64,000 nt of DNA from Owenia fusiformis. Taxonomy: Eukaryota; Annelida; Polychaeta; Sabellida; Oweniidae. Location: positions 35,681,366 through 35,745,365 of the forward strand of contig CAIIXF020000001.1 of assembly GCA_903813345.2 (NCBI GenBank), in the 5' to 3' direction. Both the position numbers and the translations under genes were made by a program. Shown here in pieces: positions 24,360 to 35,949 of the stretch. The notes beneath the pieces are model-generated. The model saw only the letters and a list, made by a program, of their open reading frames with translations, did not search any database and had not been told where the DNA came from. Within the stretch, counting starts at the first letter, position 1. Every line of letters starts with the position of its first letter.

Positions 24360-25480
24360 TTATAAGTCAAGGTCTTACGATTCTTATTCACTCCTAAATG
24401 CACTGTTTACCACTGAAGGAATCCTACAGTTGATTAAATTCACATATGACTATAAAATACACCTTTACCCATGAAAGAATTCTCACTCGTGAAGTTCAGA
24501 TGCATCTCTGAGGATGCGTTGTAGAGCTGTAAGCTGTTTGTGCTTCCGAGGAAAATTCTTATATGATTTATTCATGAAGGGATTATGTATTTTATTTGTT
24601 TACCCCCCTGTCCCACTCCGTTCATGAGTATATACTCACTTACTCCAAAAGTAGTTCATAAAGAAAACCTTTTAAACCCATGGCAAGATTCTACAGTTGA
24701 TACATTTCACCCGTTCCTCTGAGGGTTAAGAAACTGTATATTGTTTGTGGCTTGTGCTCCCAAGGAGAATTTTAATCTACAGTTGTACCGTAACCTCCCC
24801 TCACCCCATCCATTAACAAAGGAGGAAAATTCTTATATGACTTATCCCTCCCCCAATTCATCGATAGAGGATGGCTGATGGACATCACTCACATATTTAA
24901 GTATTTTTAAAACGCACCATTTATTTGTTTGTGCTTCCAACGAATATTTCCCCCCACGCCGTTCATTATCAAATGTATAGCACCCACTTACTCCAACAGT
25001 AGTTCATAAAGCAAACCTTTTAAACCCATGGTAGGATTCAACAGTTGATACATTTCACCTGTTTCTCTGAGGGTTAAGAAACTGTATAATGTTTGTGGTT
25101 TGTGCTCCCAAGGAGAATTTTAATCTACCTTAACCTCCCCCTCACCTCATTCATTAACAAAAAGAGATGTAAAATGTCTCCACCTGCCATTTGTTACAGA
25201 TGTCGACCATTGACTGCCAACTGCCAACTGCCAACCCTCTAACACCATCCACAACTATAACAAAAGGAGATAGACAGCAGTCACTTATTCCAAAAGTATT
25301 TCTGATAACATATAAAGGGATTTTACATAGAGTTCACATATACATATGTACCTCTGAGGGTGGTGTGTGTAACTGTTTACAGTTTGAGCTTCAAGGGGAA
25401 ATCGTAATATGACTTATAAAGCTTATATATACAGTACTACCTCAGAGGGTCATGTTTGGAACTGTAAACAGTTTTTGATC
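24360..25480. repeat. Diverged tandem array (~5 partial units)
   Basis: The core CCTCTGAGGGTTAAGAAACT, followed by TTTGTGCTCCCAAGGAGAAT, recurs near 24715 and 25065 as a ~345-bp duplication (including AGTAGTTCATAAAG and AACCCATGG). More diverged versions lie near 24500, 25345 and 25435. There is no coding signal; short ORFs are incidental. Confidence 0.65.
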
Positions 25481-25491
25481 CCTAGGAAAAA

Positions 25492-26180
25492 AGGATAGGT
25501 ATCGATATGGTAAACTGAATTCAACAATGTTTTTCTCTTAAACCAATTATTGAAAACATTCTGAAAAAAACCAGGGTCCTTTATGTAATTTTGACCGATT
25601 GGCAACAATTTAATGCAAAAATTATTGATATATATTTTATGTAACTGTTTTTGTTAACATTTTTTTTGTTTTTTAGTGCAATTGTTTTTTGTTCATTTCT
25701 ACCAATTCTTGAGAATGAAATGAGATGTCTTTCCGAACCTTGTTGGAACAAAATAGCATATACAACATTTTCTTAGACCTCTCAATATTATAGTTATACA
25801 AAGGAATTTTTGGTTGATTTTACAATAAGTATGCAAAAACGTTTACAAAACCCCCCAAAATAGGTAAAAATTAAGTTTAACCTTTAATTTCATTAACAAG
25901 ATACTTTTTTAATATCAAACAAACCTTCCTTTGTGCAATTACAATATTGAGAGACCTACGCACGTTGTTTATGTCGTTTTGTTCCAATGAAGTTTGAATA
26001 GATGTTTCATTTCATTCCGAACATATGATACCAAGAACAAAAGAAGTGTCTCATGTGTTATCTAAAAATATAGAGAAAAGTATGTAAATATATTTCAAAT
26101 TATAATGGTACCATACAAAAGATGACCATTGAATTGACGATGTGTAGAATTTTCAGAATGTTTTGATGACTGGTATTGAA
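25492..26180. mobile_element. MITE family Q, copy 1
   Basis: It matches 48063-48750 along its length (CTTAAACCAATTATTGAAAA near 25540; GAATGAAATGAGATGTCTTT near 25710). Inverted ends ...AAACATTCTG/CAGAATGTTTT... bracket it. Its right end is joined to a partial copy of the family at 55741-56513. Confidence 0.65.
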
Positions 26181-26184
26181 GACT

Positions 26185-26302
26185 GTTTATAAACGAAGTA
26201 GCTAATTATTTTAGACATATTTCCCGACCACAGCCAGATTGAGCCCGTTTTACGACGTTTTCGTATGACTGGCAAAAACTAGTTTGATGTGATAGGGGGG
26301 TT
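26185..26302. mobile_element. Partial MITE of the TATCACACCAAAC-end family
   Basis: Matches the right end of the 55741-56513 element (GACTGTTTATAAACGAAGTA, TTTTAGACATATTTCCCGAC) and ends at TTTGATGTGATAGGGGGG. Only the right ~120 bp is present. Confidence 0.65.
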
Positions 26303-26862
26303 AGGATGCACAAATCAATCACAATTGCGCTTTCATTGCGTAACATCATCTCATGGTTACGTAATCGGTTATTTTATATACAATTACACAAGCTCTTTAT
26401 CGATAGATAGTCTCCCCATGCCAAAAAGGTTTTGTAAAATATTTTATATTTAAATAATAAATTCTATAAAAGCTTACACGTGTTCTTTGGATATAAACTG
26501 ATTTTCCTTGATAACTTGATCGTGATTAACTTTTACAACGATTATATTTATCTTTAATTATTTTATCTTTAATCTGTATACATGTGGGATTCTCGAAAAA
26601 ATTTATACGTTCCCACCTCTTTGTCAAGTTCAAGAACCATTCCTGAAGACAGCAACGGCCGACAATGACAATTCGCATTTTGTGAAAGATTCAATTAGAA
26701 TTATATAAATGGATAATACCTTGAAATGTTGAACCACAACATGAAAAATCAAACATATGAATCGTATGACTATCTACAACTAAAAAGTCCAACGAAATTA
26801 ACTAGTTTGCTCAACTTTGGTTGTTATGACAACCTTTTTTTGTTATATTTAGTTTAGCAAAG

Positions 26863-27575
26863 GTCCATGTGCAGTATGGCAAGTGATTTTAGACAGTTAC
26901 ATCTTTCACCATGAGTACTTTCTGGGCATGAATATTGTGGTTTTTTAAAACAATATGTTCTCTTTCAAGTGAAGTTCCCATGGGGATAACAATATCAATC
27001 GGACAATTCGAAAAATTATGAATAGGGACACCATGTCAACTATTTTTCCAAAATGTTGAACCTATTTACTCAAAAGAGGATCTTCATTTTCTGATTTTTA
27101 TTGCATGAAAAGATTATTCAACAAGGGTCTAGAGCTTCTTCAAAAGAAGAATGGTATTGAAAGTCTAGTTTAGAAGATATCAATTTTCGATGAGCCAAGT
27201 TATGCTGAAAACAATGGATGCACGAGTTTTCCCTATGGGAAAATAACATGGGATATGTGGTTTTTAACTTAACACATTTCAATACCCATCCCCTTTTCAG
27301 AAATTGTTAATATATGATAGAAGAAACGTTCCATATGTTTAAATTGAGAAAAACAAGATCCTCTTTTTAGAAAATAAGCCTGACATTTTAAATAAAAAAG
27401 TGCCAAGGTGGGATCCTAAACCATAATTTTTCAGATATTTCACAATCATAGGTACTTCACTTGAAAGAAAACATATTGTTATAATAAAAACCACTGTATA
27501 TACGACCAGAAAGTACTCATGGTGAAAGATATGACAGTCTAAATTCACTTGCCATACTGCACATGATCTTTTTTG
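26863..27575. mobile_element. Palindromic MITE
   Basis: The left arm AGGTCCATGTGCAGTATGGC, with AAGTGATTTTAGACAG and TTTCACCATGAGTACTTTCT, is inverted at 27440-27570. The loop region (27050-27270) has a diverged copy at 47100-47305 (TATTTACTCAAAAGAGGATC). No coding potential. Confidence 0.7.
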
Positions 27576-28129
27576 ATATTTTTCAATTGATTATTGGCAA
27601 TACAGAAATGAATTTCCATTAATGTCCTCCGTTAAAGTAGTATTTAAATACACGAAACTTTTTCTGAAAAACAATCCAATTATCTTAAGAAATTCCATGA
27701 TAGCTGATGGTGACCTTTGTTGCCAGGGCGTCCTTTGATATCACTCCAACGCCAGATAATCATGAAAAGTTATTTAGAGCTTGCGTGAATATACAAACAT
27801 ACAAAAACCAATAACAGGATCAAACAATATTCGGTAAGATTACAAAGCACGCAACTACTTATTGCATGGAAATATATAATAGCTTTATGAACTCTGGGAA
27901 TCATTTTGATGTGCAATCAGAGTTTCTTTACACATGTTACAACCTATATAGACTTGAAATTGTTCCTGGGAATATTGATTTACCCAAGGTTTTAGTTACA
28001 AATAAATACATTTACTACTATTAAGTAACATGCATAATCACTTGCAATTGTGGGATGCATGTATGTAAAGCCATTCTGATACTCATCCTATCTGTCTGTT
28101 TTCAACTAGAAATTTATACTAGAATGAAG

Positions 28130-28800
28130 CTAATAGAAGGCCATGATTTCTCATGATGAGGCAAAGTAATATAACGCAGACTTTAGAATACATTAAGATT
28201 ATATTGATAAACATACCGAAATTAAACATGGGACATCGCTCATTTTCACGGTATTGAATGCCATGCCGCATTATTCCTTTAAGAATGATTGTTTTATTCA
28301 ATAATAAGTTATTTATTTCTTCCAAACAGTTCCCTACAGTTGCATTTATGTATGCTAGCTAAGTCTACCAAGGCTTAGCATAGATATACGGTGAATTAAG
28401 TTTACCATTTCTTTCCAGTCCTTCGTCAATATTGAGTAACCTTTGAGGTGTGGCATCACACGTGGGATGTATAACTGGAACACGAAACAAAGTGATATAA
28501 CGCAGGCTTTAGAATACAATAAGATTATATTGAATATTTTACAAAATTGATGGGTCAAACAAAACATACCGAAATGAAACATGGGACATCGTTCATTATC
28601 ATTTTCAAGGTATTGAATGCCATGCCGCATCATTCCTTTAAGAATGATTGTTTAATTCAATAATACATTTTTTATTTCTTGCAAACAGTTCCCTACAGTT
28701 GCATTTGTGTATGCTAGCTAGATCTACCAAGGCTTAGCATAGGATATACGGTGAATTAAGTTTACCAGTCCTTGGTCAATATTGAGTAACCTTTGAGGTG
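28130..28800. repeat. Tandem duplication of a ~360-bp unit
   Basis: Two copies (~28140-28410 and ~28485-28800) share AATGCCATGCCGCATTATTC, TTTAAGAATGATTGTTT, CAGTTCCCTACAGTTGCATT and CTACCAAGGCTTAGCATAG. A more diverged relative is near 21085-21210. Frames read through them are incidental. Confidence 0.75.
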
Positions 28801-28999
28801 TGGCTGGAGGCAGTGCACGCCACTGTGAAAATCAGTCTCCATTATTACTCAGAGGGTTAGATATAGGCCTATGTTTCTACTTGGTAGAACACTAACAAAT
28901 GATGCTGTTAAGAACTAATCTTGTCTGATCGTTAGAAGTTCTGAAAATCCACCATGAAATAAATGCTGTCCAGGGGTCCATTCCGGCATCCATATTTTA

Positions 29000-29634
29000 T
29001 CAATCTGATATAAAACTATTTTAGAGAGTGTAAGATTTCTTGTATTTCTTTTTGTAAAATTTTATTTAAGTTTTATGGTTTCATATACGTATATATATAA
29101 GTAAATAAAATATATATAAGATAAAATGACAATATAAAGCAAATGTCTTACTTCTTAGTGGCCAGTCTGTACAGTTAAAGGTACAAACGAAACTCAAGTG
29201 AGTTGGACTTTATTACTTTTACATGAAATCATAGTTATATACAATAGGAACAATAACATTTTTAACTAGACTGCATTTATTTATGAAACGTTCACAGCTA
29301 TGTAGAGGGTTGGAAAAGATGTCTACAAAACATGACCAAAACTGTATCTTCTTATAGTTAGACACATTATGGGCCATCCTAATAATAGAATATCATATAA
29401 AGCACATGTATTTTTATTAATGGATTTCATGATATTTGAAGCCATATGATTAAAATAATGGACGCCCTCTGCCAGAAGGTCGATGGAGACTAAATTGGTC
29501 TGTATTAGTAATGGAAAGCTCTTTTCGATTGTCATATATGCTTGCTTTTCTTGAAGGGATCGGTGTTTTTATCTTTGCTTCGTATGGTCTTCTCCTTACG
29601 TGTCCAGTTTGAGAATAATCGAGTGATTGTTTTT
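29000..29634. other. 3' flank of the LPMO gene
   Basis: Downstream of the stop at 29635 on the minus strand. A minus-strand AATAAA lies at 29413-29418 and is a candidate poly(A) signal. Nothing else was recognised. Confidence 0.35.
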
Positions 29635-32607
29635 TCAAACCAAATCCTCGAATTTGCAGATTTTTTCACTAGTCTCTCCATCTAGATCACAGAAACAATA
29701 TCCCTTTGGACAATGTTCTCTTGAGCAAACTAAATTACACCATTCGTTTTTGACCACCTGGTCTGCTTCTGTGACCCACCCTCCCCTAGCAACACATTTG
29801 CTTAATGCTTCCTTGGATGTTACTAGCCTATCATTTATTAATTTATCATACGATTCAGTTGTAGACACGAAGGATTGTTTTGATGGGGGTTGTGTACTCA
29901 TTTCATCTAAAGTCTCATGGATTGAAATATCAGCACATCCAAAGAATTGTTCTTGAGGGCCACACCCGACGCAACCACCCTCTGGTATGCGGATATCTGG
30001 TCCCCATCTATTACCTTAAATAACAATAAGGAACCAATAGCTTTATTTTATAAGTCTTTGCTTCGTTTAAAATGTCATGTATTGATTTGAAATATTTATA
30101 GAGATAAAAACAATCTGAACAGGACGTCATGCTATATTTGTTCAATAAATGTCCCAATAAATATCACAATACGCTGCCAATCAATTCGTTTCCACTCGCT
30201 AATCAATTTTCATATTGTTCCAAGATGGATTCATACTGATGCCACCATTGTTACAATTCAACCATAGACAATATGTGAAATTGAGGTATTTGATCGATCA
30301 GTAAATAAACAAAATATAAACAATCGTGGGATAAACATTTATACAAATAAACTGTAAAATCAATATCTTTATATCAATATGATAATCATTCCTATAGTGA
30401 TAGTCCAATTGTCATATTCGTATGACATCATAACATGAATTGAAGAAATAATGGAGTCGGCCCACCACACATTTTTTTGTTAAAACAAATCATTTAAACA
30501 AAATGAAAAAGCTTGCACAATATGGCACAAAACAAGGCAATGAAAACAAAGTAGTACTATTTGATAACCATGGCGCCCATGGCGAGTATAACTTATTTAT
30601 TCTAAAGAATATGGTATACTATATCCAAATAAATGAATTGAAAAAAAGCCAAGCGTCAGAATTAAATCAGAAAATGAGATATAACATTCACACTAAACAA
30701 TTAGCAACATTGAAAAGAATACAACCAATTTACAAAACATCCCGCCTCTGAAATATCTGCTGTAACCTTAAAGTTTATAATAATTGCCGAAGCACCAAGA
30801 ACACATTTGAAAATATCTAAAACAATTAGTCTAGTAGAAAACAACCCAGACACTCAGAGTATAAATTATGTAAGCAATATGGTATTCGGGACAAAAAAAT
30901 AGTAGACATATTGATATAATAATTAATTGACACTATTCATCGATGATCGATAAAACACTATGGGTCTTTTAATTGAATTTAAAATAACAGTTATTCTTAT
31001 ACCTGCGTTGTATTTCCATTGGAGTACACACTGGGAACAGGTGAGATCTTTGGGAAGACGAGCGGAGACTTTGTAAACAGTGCGTCTTTCATCAGGGAGA
31101 TAATACCTAATGCCACCATTTGTAAGCCTGAGAAGATTGGTGTTTAAGCACTTTTGGGTGATGGGCTTTGTAATATCATTATTTTCACAAATCCTGAATT
31201 CAAACCATCCTTTGTGGTTAGCTGTAATGTTCACGAATATATCAATGTTTGCTCCACTTAGATATTGTTGAACTATTGTTCCAGTTGCAAATTCCCCCCC
31301 TGCCTCATTATCACGTGGCTTGTCCCACGGGTCACCACACGGACCACACTTTCCTCCGTTCACCTCCCACTGATGCTGTAATGAGAAACATATTCTATAT
31401 TTTAAGAAATCTGGGCAGTTATATGCCAATAGCCGGACACAAAAACGGTGATAATAATGGGCCTACTAGAATAGTCTTGTTCACGACATAAACATAAATG
31501 ATGACCCTTCGAACCAATTTACAGTTCTACCATATGTTTAATTCTAGTGTGCCAGAGAGCCTTTGGGTGACAATTTTTTAAGTGTCATGACATTTTTTCA
31601 TTAGAACCCATGTAAAATGTGATTTTTTCCACAAATTAAAAACACGCTTTTGGATATTTAGCATTCTATATATTTCTTGCATTCACTGAAACTTTGTTAT
31701 TGAACATAATAACTTTGAAGATGAAGGAAGGGTTTGTGTCCACAACAAAAAAGGAAAACGCCAAGAAAATTAAAATACCAGGGATCTGGGAATAACAAAA
31801 CAATCCAGATCGATTTCAAAGTCTATCCCAGCATATGGCTGCAAATATATTTTATGACTATTGTATCTATTTGTACTATTTATTTTTTCAGTACTACACA
31901 TAAATGACCAGTTTCCCCAAGGCAGCAGGTACAGAGGTGGCGGGATCAAAATGACTTGAAAGCCTGTAAGTGATACACTCATAATCAACTCAATTCTACA
32001 GGCGTATACTTAGCTGCTTTATTGTTTGGATAGCTTAGATAATTATATATACTTATCTGTAATCCATAAAACACTTAACATAACACCATAGCAGTATTGA
32101 CGATTGATATCATAGTTTATTCACTGATGACGAAATTACCCTCGATCTAATTGTTGGCCATTGTTACATAAACACGGCATCCTACTTTTTCAAAGCCGAA
32201 TCTATATTCCAAATGACCTCATTTCAAAGTGCAATATATATAATATTGAAATCTGGCCCTATTTTGAAACTAAGGCATGGTATGGGCTGGCTATTTGCTT
32301 GCTCGCTAGATCTGATTCTCTCGTTAAATAACACTTACCATCAATATCGGTGCTATACGTTTAAGAAACTTACAGTAAAGTTTCTTAAATACATTAGATT
32401 ATGTATTTTCGTACTTTATCGAAAACTTACCACATAGCCACCACAGTATAGTTGATTGTCGTCGTAGTTAATAGGGGCGTCATAACCGAATCTCCACATG
32501 CTAGATCTTGATGCTGGCTCTATCATCCGACCGTGTCCATGAGTCAATTTAGATTGAAAAATAATCAACATACACTCGATAAAACAGAGTAAAATGTCCG
32601 AGTACAT
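29635..32607 (-). CDS. Secreted AA15-type lytic polysaccharide monooxygenase
   Basis: Three exons: 32431-32607, 31003-31375 and 29635-30014 (GT-AG, phases 0 and 1), 309 residues. A 24-residue signal peptide (hydrophobic ILLCFIECMLIIF) precedes HGRMIEPASRSSMWRFGYD, placing a His at the mature N-terminus as one half of the copper histidine brace. The second brace His is in ANHKGWFEFRIC (precursor residue ~113). CGPQEQFFGCADISI (residues 201-215) is the conserved C-terminal block with the likely axial aromatic. These are the AA15 hallmarks; AA15 enzymes oxidatively cleave chitin and sometimes cellulose outside the cell. A Ser/Thr-rich linker leads to a ~50-residue Cys-rich tail (CVARGGW...WCNLVC...CPKGYCFC). 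VNIT is a possible N-glycosylation site. The frame is intact, so the gene looks functional. The start is the Met that gives a proper signal peptide; an upstream in-frame Met at 32676 would spoil it. Confidence 0.93.
30015..31002 (-). other. LPMO intron 2
   Basis: AT-rich intron with AG at its 3' end next to 30014 and GTATAAG at its 5' end. A plus-strand 82-codon frame at 30503-30751 has no recognisable domain and a skewed Asn/Lys composition expected of AT-rich sequence. Confidence 0.5.
31376..32430 (-). other. LPMO intron 1
   Basis: Bounded by GTAAGT next to 32431 and TTACAG next to 31375. No repeat or gene was recognised inside. Confidence 0.55.
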
Positions 32608-32934
32608 CTTTCGTTGATGTGCTAGTCCTACATGTAAAGTGAATTTTAATTTCTTTGCAATTAAATCAGATGACAAGCTTGTTTGTCATTTATAGTTTTT
32701 GCGAGGCTGAGTCATTCGTCAACAGGTGAATCAGCTGTTATAGTGAATCAGGTCTATTGTACGAGGTTTAGTAGAAGATTCCCTACCCCTAGGCACAAAA
32801 GGACATGGTAAACACACGTCAGTATACACATAAATGTCATACGACACCAGAAAACAAACAAACATTGATTTATGTACTTTTACAATAATAACTACATTAT
32901 CATTATGACAATGGGCATGTCAAGATTTATTCAT

Positions 32935-33220
32935 TTCGAGAGCCATGTCAGATTTTGAAACTTATGGCGCTCCACTGCGCACTGGGCAGCTGAAGAAGAA
33001 TGACCTTAAAACACGAATAATGTGATCAACGGCTTACTTTTGGTCTTTATCTATGACCATTATGATCAGTGGCATCCATCTGTTCAAGTATTGGAGCGCT
33101 GCAGCACTTCTTTGTCGTTCAAGACTTGTAATTGTTAGTCGAGTGAATGTTTTTTCTCAGCAATGCCAATATGGCGGTCTTTGCTCGGTAATTCACGCAA
33201 ATCTCCGGAGGTTTTTCGAA
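32935..33220. mobile_element. Half copy of the 51-kb hairpin MITE
   Basis: CGAGAGCCATGTCAGATTTT, CGGCTTACTTTTGGTCTTTA, AAGTATTGGAGCGCT and CAATATGGCGGT recur in the same order in the left arm of the element at 51000-51535. The second arm is absent here. Confidence 0.65.
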
Positions 33221-33477
33221 AGAAAATTGGCATATTGGAACATATTTTTATCTCACTTAAACCATCCTTGGTCCAAGGGTATTTCACTTCTTCCCAAATT
33301 TAAGCATAAATGAAGTCCTTTGAAGAAGGATGACTTAAACCCCACACTAAATCTTATGGAATGTAGATGGTTCATGATCCAATCTGGAAAATTTTATTTA
33401 TTTTGTATTGACTATTCAACTGGAGGTATTGTGAGTTGATACTGTAATTAGTCCAGCGTCAATGCATTGCATAGTAC

Positions 33478-33916
33478 TAACACCCCAGTCACATTTGTCG
33501 TACGGAGGCCGTGGCAGATCAATTAAATCAGTGAATTTCTGCGGCGGGCGTAGAAAAACTACGCTTGCCTTGCGGCCTCCGTACGGCGTATCCAGTTTTT
33601 TTACAGGCCGCAGGGTCGCCGTAGAAATTATAACTCGGAGTTATAATATTTGTTCATTTCTGAGGTCTCCGTAGAAATCAACTGGCTCAACAAGATTGAA
33701 TCATTATTTGTCAATGTTTCACGATCACTTTTCATTTGATATTACATCCTAGCACTATGAATAACATTTATAAATTGTCCCGATGTAAATAAAATGAAAA
33801 AAGTATTATTTATCATCAGAAATTTAAAATTCACCGTGCGGCTGCCGTGGGAAATGTTACTGGCCGCAGAAATGATAGACCGCAAGGTCGCCGTAGGAAA
33901 TGTGACTGGGGTGTTA
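33478..33916. mobile_element. Short MITE with CACCCCAGTCACATTT ends
   Basis: The ends TAACACCCCAGTCACATTT (33478) and the complement GAAATGTGACTGGGGTGTTA (to 33916) are inverted repeats. Subterminal GCGGCCTCCGTACGG / GCCGTAGAAAT words recur several times. There is no coding capacity. Possible TAA/TTA target site; family not determined. Confidence 0.75.
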
Positions 33917-34479
33917 ACCAAACCCCCAGAAAATCCAGAAATATGTCCTGTTGAAGAACCCAAACTTTTGTTACTCGGAACATTTTTTATTGATATTGCT
34001 CTACTGATTCCTGTTTTTTAATTTATGGAGGATTCCAGCAAGGGGCGATTTTCAAGAGTTATTTGAAAATATTTTCACAAGGAATTTCTACACGGTTGAC
34101 ACAATTATTCTACATATGCTAAATTATTTATGTTTAGAACCTTATAATATCAGAAAAAATGAAATATAGGTTATCGAATGTTGTAGTCATCAGATAAGAC
34201 AATACACTATATCTTTTATTTTTCCTTTTTTCCTTGATCTTCTCACTGGTTACCATCACATATTTTCTTTTTAATCTTTGATCTTCCTACTGGTTATCAT
34301 CAGATTTTTTGATGGTAAAAATCAAAAATGTAGTGAATAAGACTAAGTTTTTATTTTTTATTTTTCTAAGAACTAATATAAATGATATCTAATTATTGTT
34401 AAAATTGTTTTATCTGTGGAAATCGAGAAAGTGTTCAAAAATACAAATTAGTTACGCCGGTAACAAAATATTTTTTTAA

Positions 34480-34969
34480 AGAGGCACTATGCCATAGGAA
34501 AGCATAATCAATACCCCTCTGGACTTTTTTGCATGTTGAGTTTCACCACATATATACCCGTCTTCTTACCAAAGAAGAAGTCCCAAATCCCCCTCTTTCA
34601 GTGATAATTTTGCGATTGTGCTGGCCGATCTAATTATTTTCGAAGAAATTAATTCAATCTGAGGTTTGAATATACCGGGAAAGTCCTCCTGTTATCTGAT
34701 TGGTCGTTGAATTTGTTTATCATAAACCTGATTGGCTGTCTGTTTCAAGGCACTTCTGTGACTCAATGGGGATTCCCCTCGCTAGTCGAGGAATCTATTG
34801 TGTTTAATTCTGGAGTTTGGTTGTTCTGTTGATTATTTCCGATATTTCGGCAATAATATACCCAAAAGTTATTCTCAAGATATATCCATGGTATGTGAGA
34901 TATTATATGAGCAATAATAATAGGACATCATTGATTGTCTGGGGGAGTCACCTATGGCATAATGCATCT
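34480..34969. mobile_element. TTAA-flanked MITE (piggyBac- or Kolobok-like)
   Basis: The ends AGAGGCACTATGCCATAGG and complement CCTATGGCATAATGCATCT are each flanked by TTAA (34476-34479 and 34970-34973). 490 bp, no transposase. TTAA targeting suggests piggyBac or Kolobok; no further evidence. Confidence 0.75.
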
Positions 34970-35156
34970 TTAAGAAAATCTAAAACTCTCTCAATGTGTC
35001 TTAACACTTTTCGGGTATAGTTTTGCATGATACTATGCATTTCTAAAAATTAAAAGTGAATACCTTGGGCAGATTTTTATGAAACAAAATAAATGCATAT
35101 AAAAAACTTGAAATATAAAATAGACCCTTGATCAAACCCTTGATTGCCTCCATATA

Positions 35157-35948
35157 CACTTGATGACCCAAAAAATGCAACCCTCCATTTCTTATATTGA
35201 TAGAGTTATGGTCGTTCCAATATATGCTCCAAATGTCGTCCATTTCCAATGTTAGGTTTTCGGATGAATCACATTCCCTTCTTTCTGAACAAATTCCAGA
35301 TGAAGTGCTTCAAAGGCCCCTTCATTCTATTAAATGCATCAGCCCCTTTTGGTTTGAGGTTAATAATGGCAACACTGTTACTGTTAACACACAGCGCAAT
35401 ATTGGCATTCCCAGGAAGTTCTAGGCAGTTCTAGAGTGACATAGAGGCTTCAATAGACAAGAACAGTGGTTCTAGAAGGATGGACACTTCTAATGATAGC
35501 ATAGCCTGGCTCACTAGTCATTTCTATGAGAAAATTATCTCTCCTAGGACGGAGAACCCATGGTCATCCCATAGTCTTGATCTCAATGCCCCTGACTTCT
35601 ATATATGGGGTTATTTAAAGGATATGAGTATGAAAATAACCCTACCGCAATTGCAGAACTCCAACAAGCAATGGCTGCAAAAGTTTGAGCCATACCCATG
35701 GGGAAGAATGCATCCGTGTTATGAACAGTTTTCCTTGAACATTGCAAGAGTATTTTCAGCGAAATTGATGACATCTGGAGCATATTTTGAAACAACCATA
35801 ACTCTATCAATATAAGACTATGATTATTAAAACTTTGCCAGAGGATCCCACATTGAACGAAGTCCTTGTGCCAAATCTCAGAGCAATTTACCTCCATTTA
35901 AGAAAAATATTGAAGAAATGGAGGGTTGCATTTTTTGGGGCCACCCTG
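35157..35948 (+). mobile_element. Second mariner-type transposon, decayed
   Basis: The right end ...GCATTTTTTGGGGCCACCCTG is followed by TA; the left end CCAAAAAATGCAACCCTCCA is its degraded mirror. The plus strand shows transposase pieces: GGFNRQEQWF-like near 35450, PWSSHSLDLNAPDFYIWGYL near 35550-35610 (the xSPDLNxxDFxLWGYLK block, with one catalytic Asp in DLN), and a C-terminus of the usual type. Stops and frame changes make it dead. It differs clearly from the 16994-17960 family at ends and protein. Confidence 0.85.
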
Positions 35949-35949
35949 T

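Noticed and set aside
30503-30751. 82-codon frame MKKLAQYGTKQGNENK in the LPMO intron
   Set aside because: Lies inside an intron, Asn/Lys-rich as AT-rich sequence predicts, with no domain or splice support.
32608-32676. Upstream in-frame Met extension of the LPMO
   Set aside because: It would put a charged 23-residue stretch before the signal peptide. The Met at 32607 gives the expected secretion signal and mature N-terminal His.
33794-34021. 75-codon frame starting MKKVLFIIRNLKF
   Set aside because: It runs across the right end of a MITE with inverted repeats and into unrelated flank, so it is chance.
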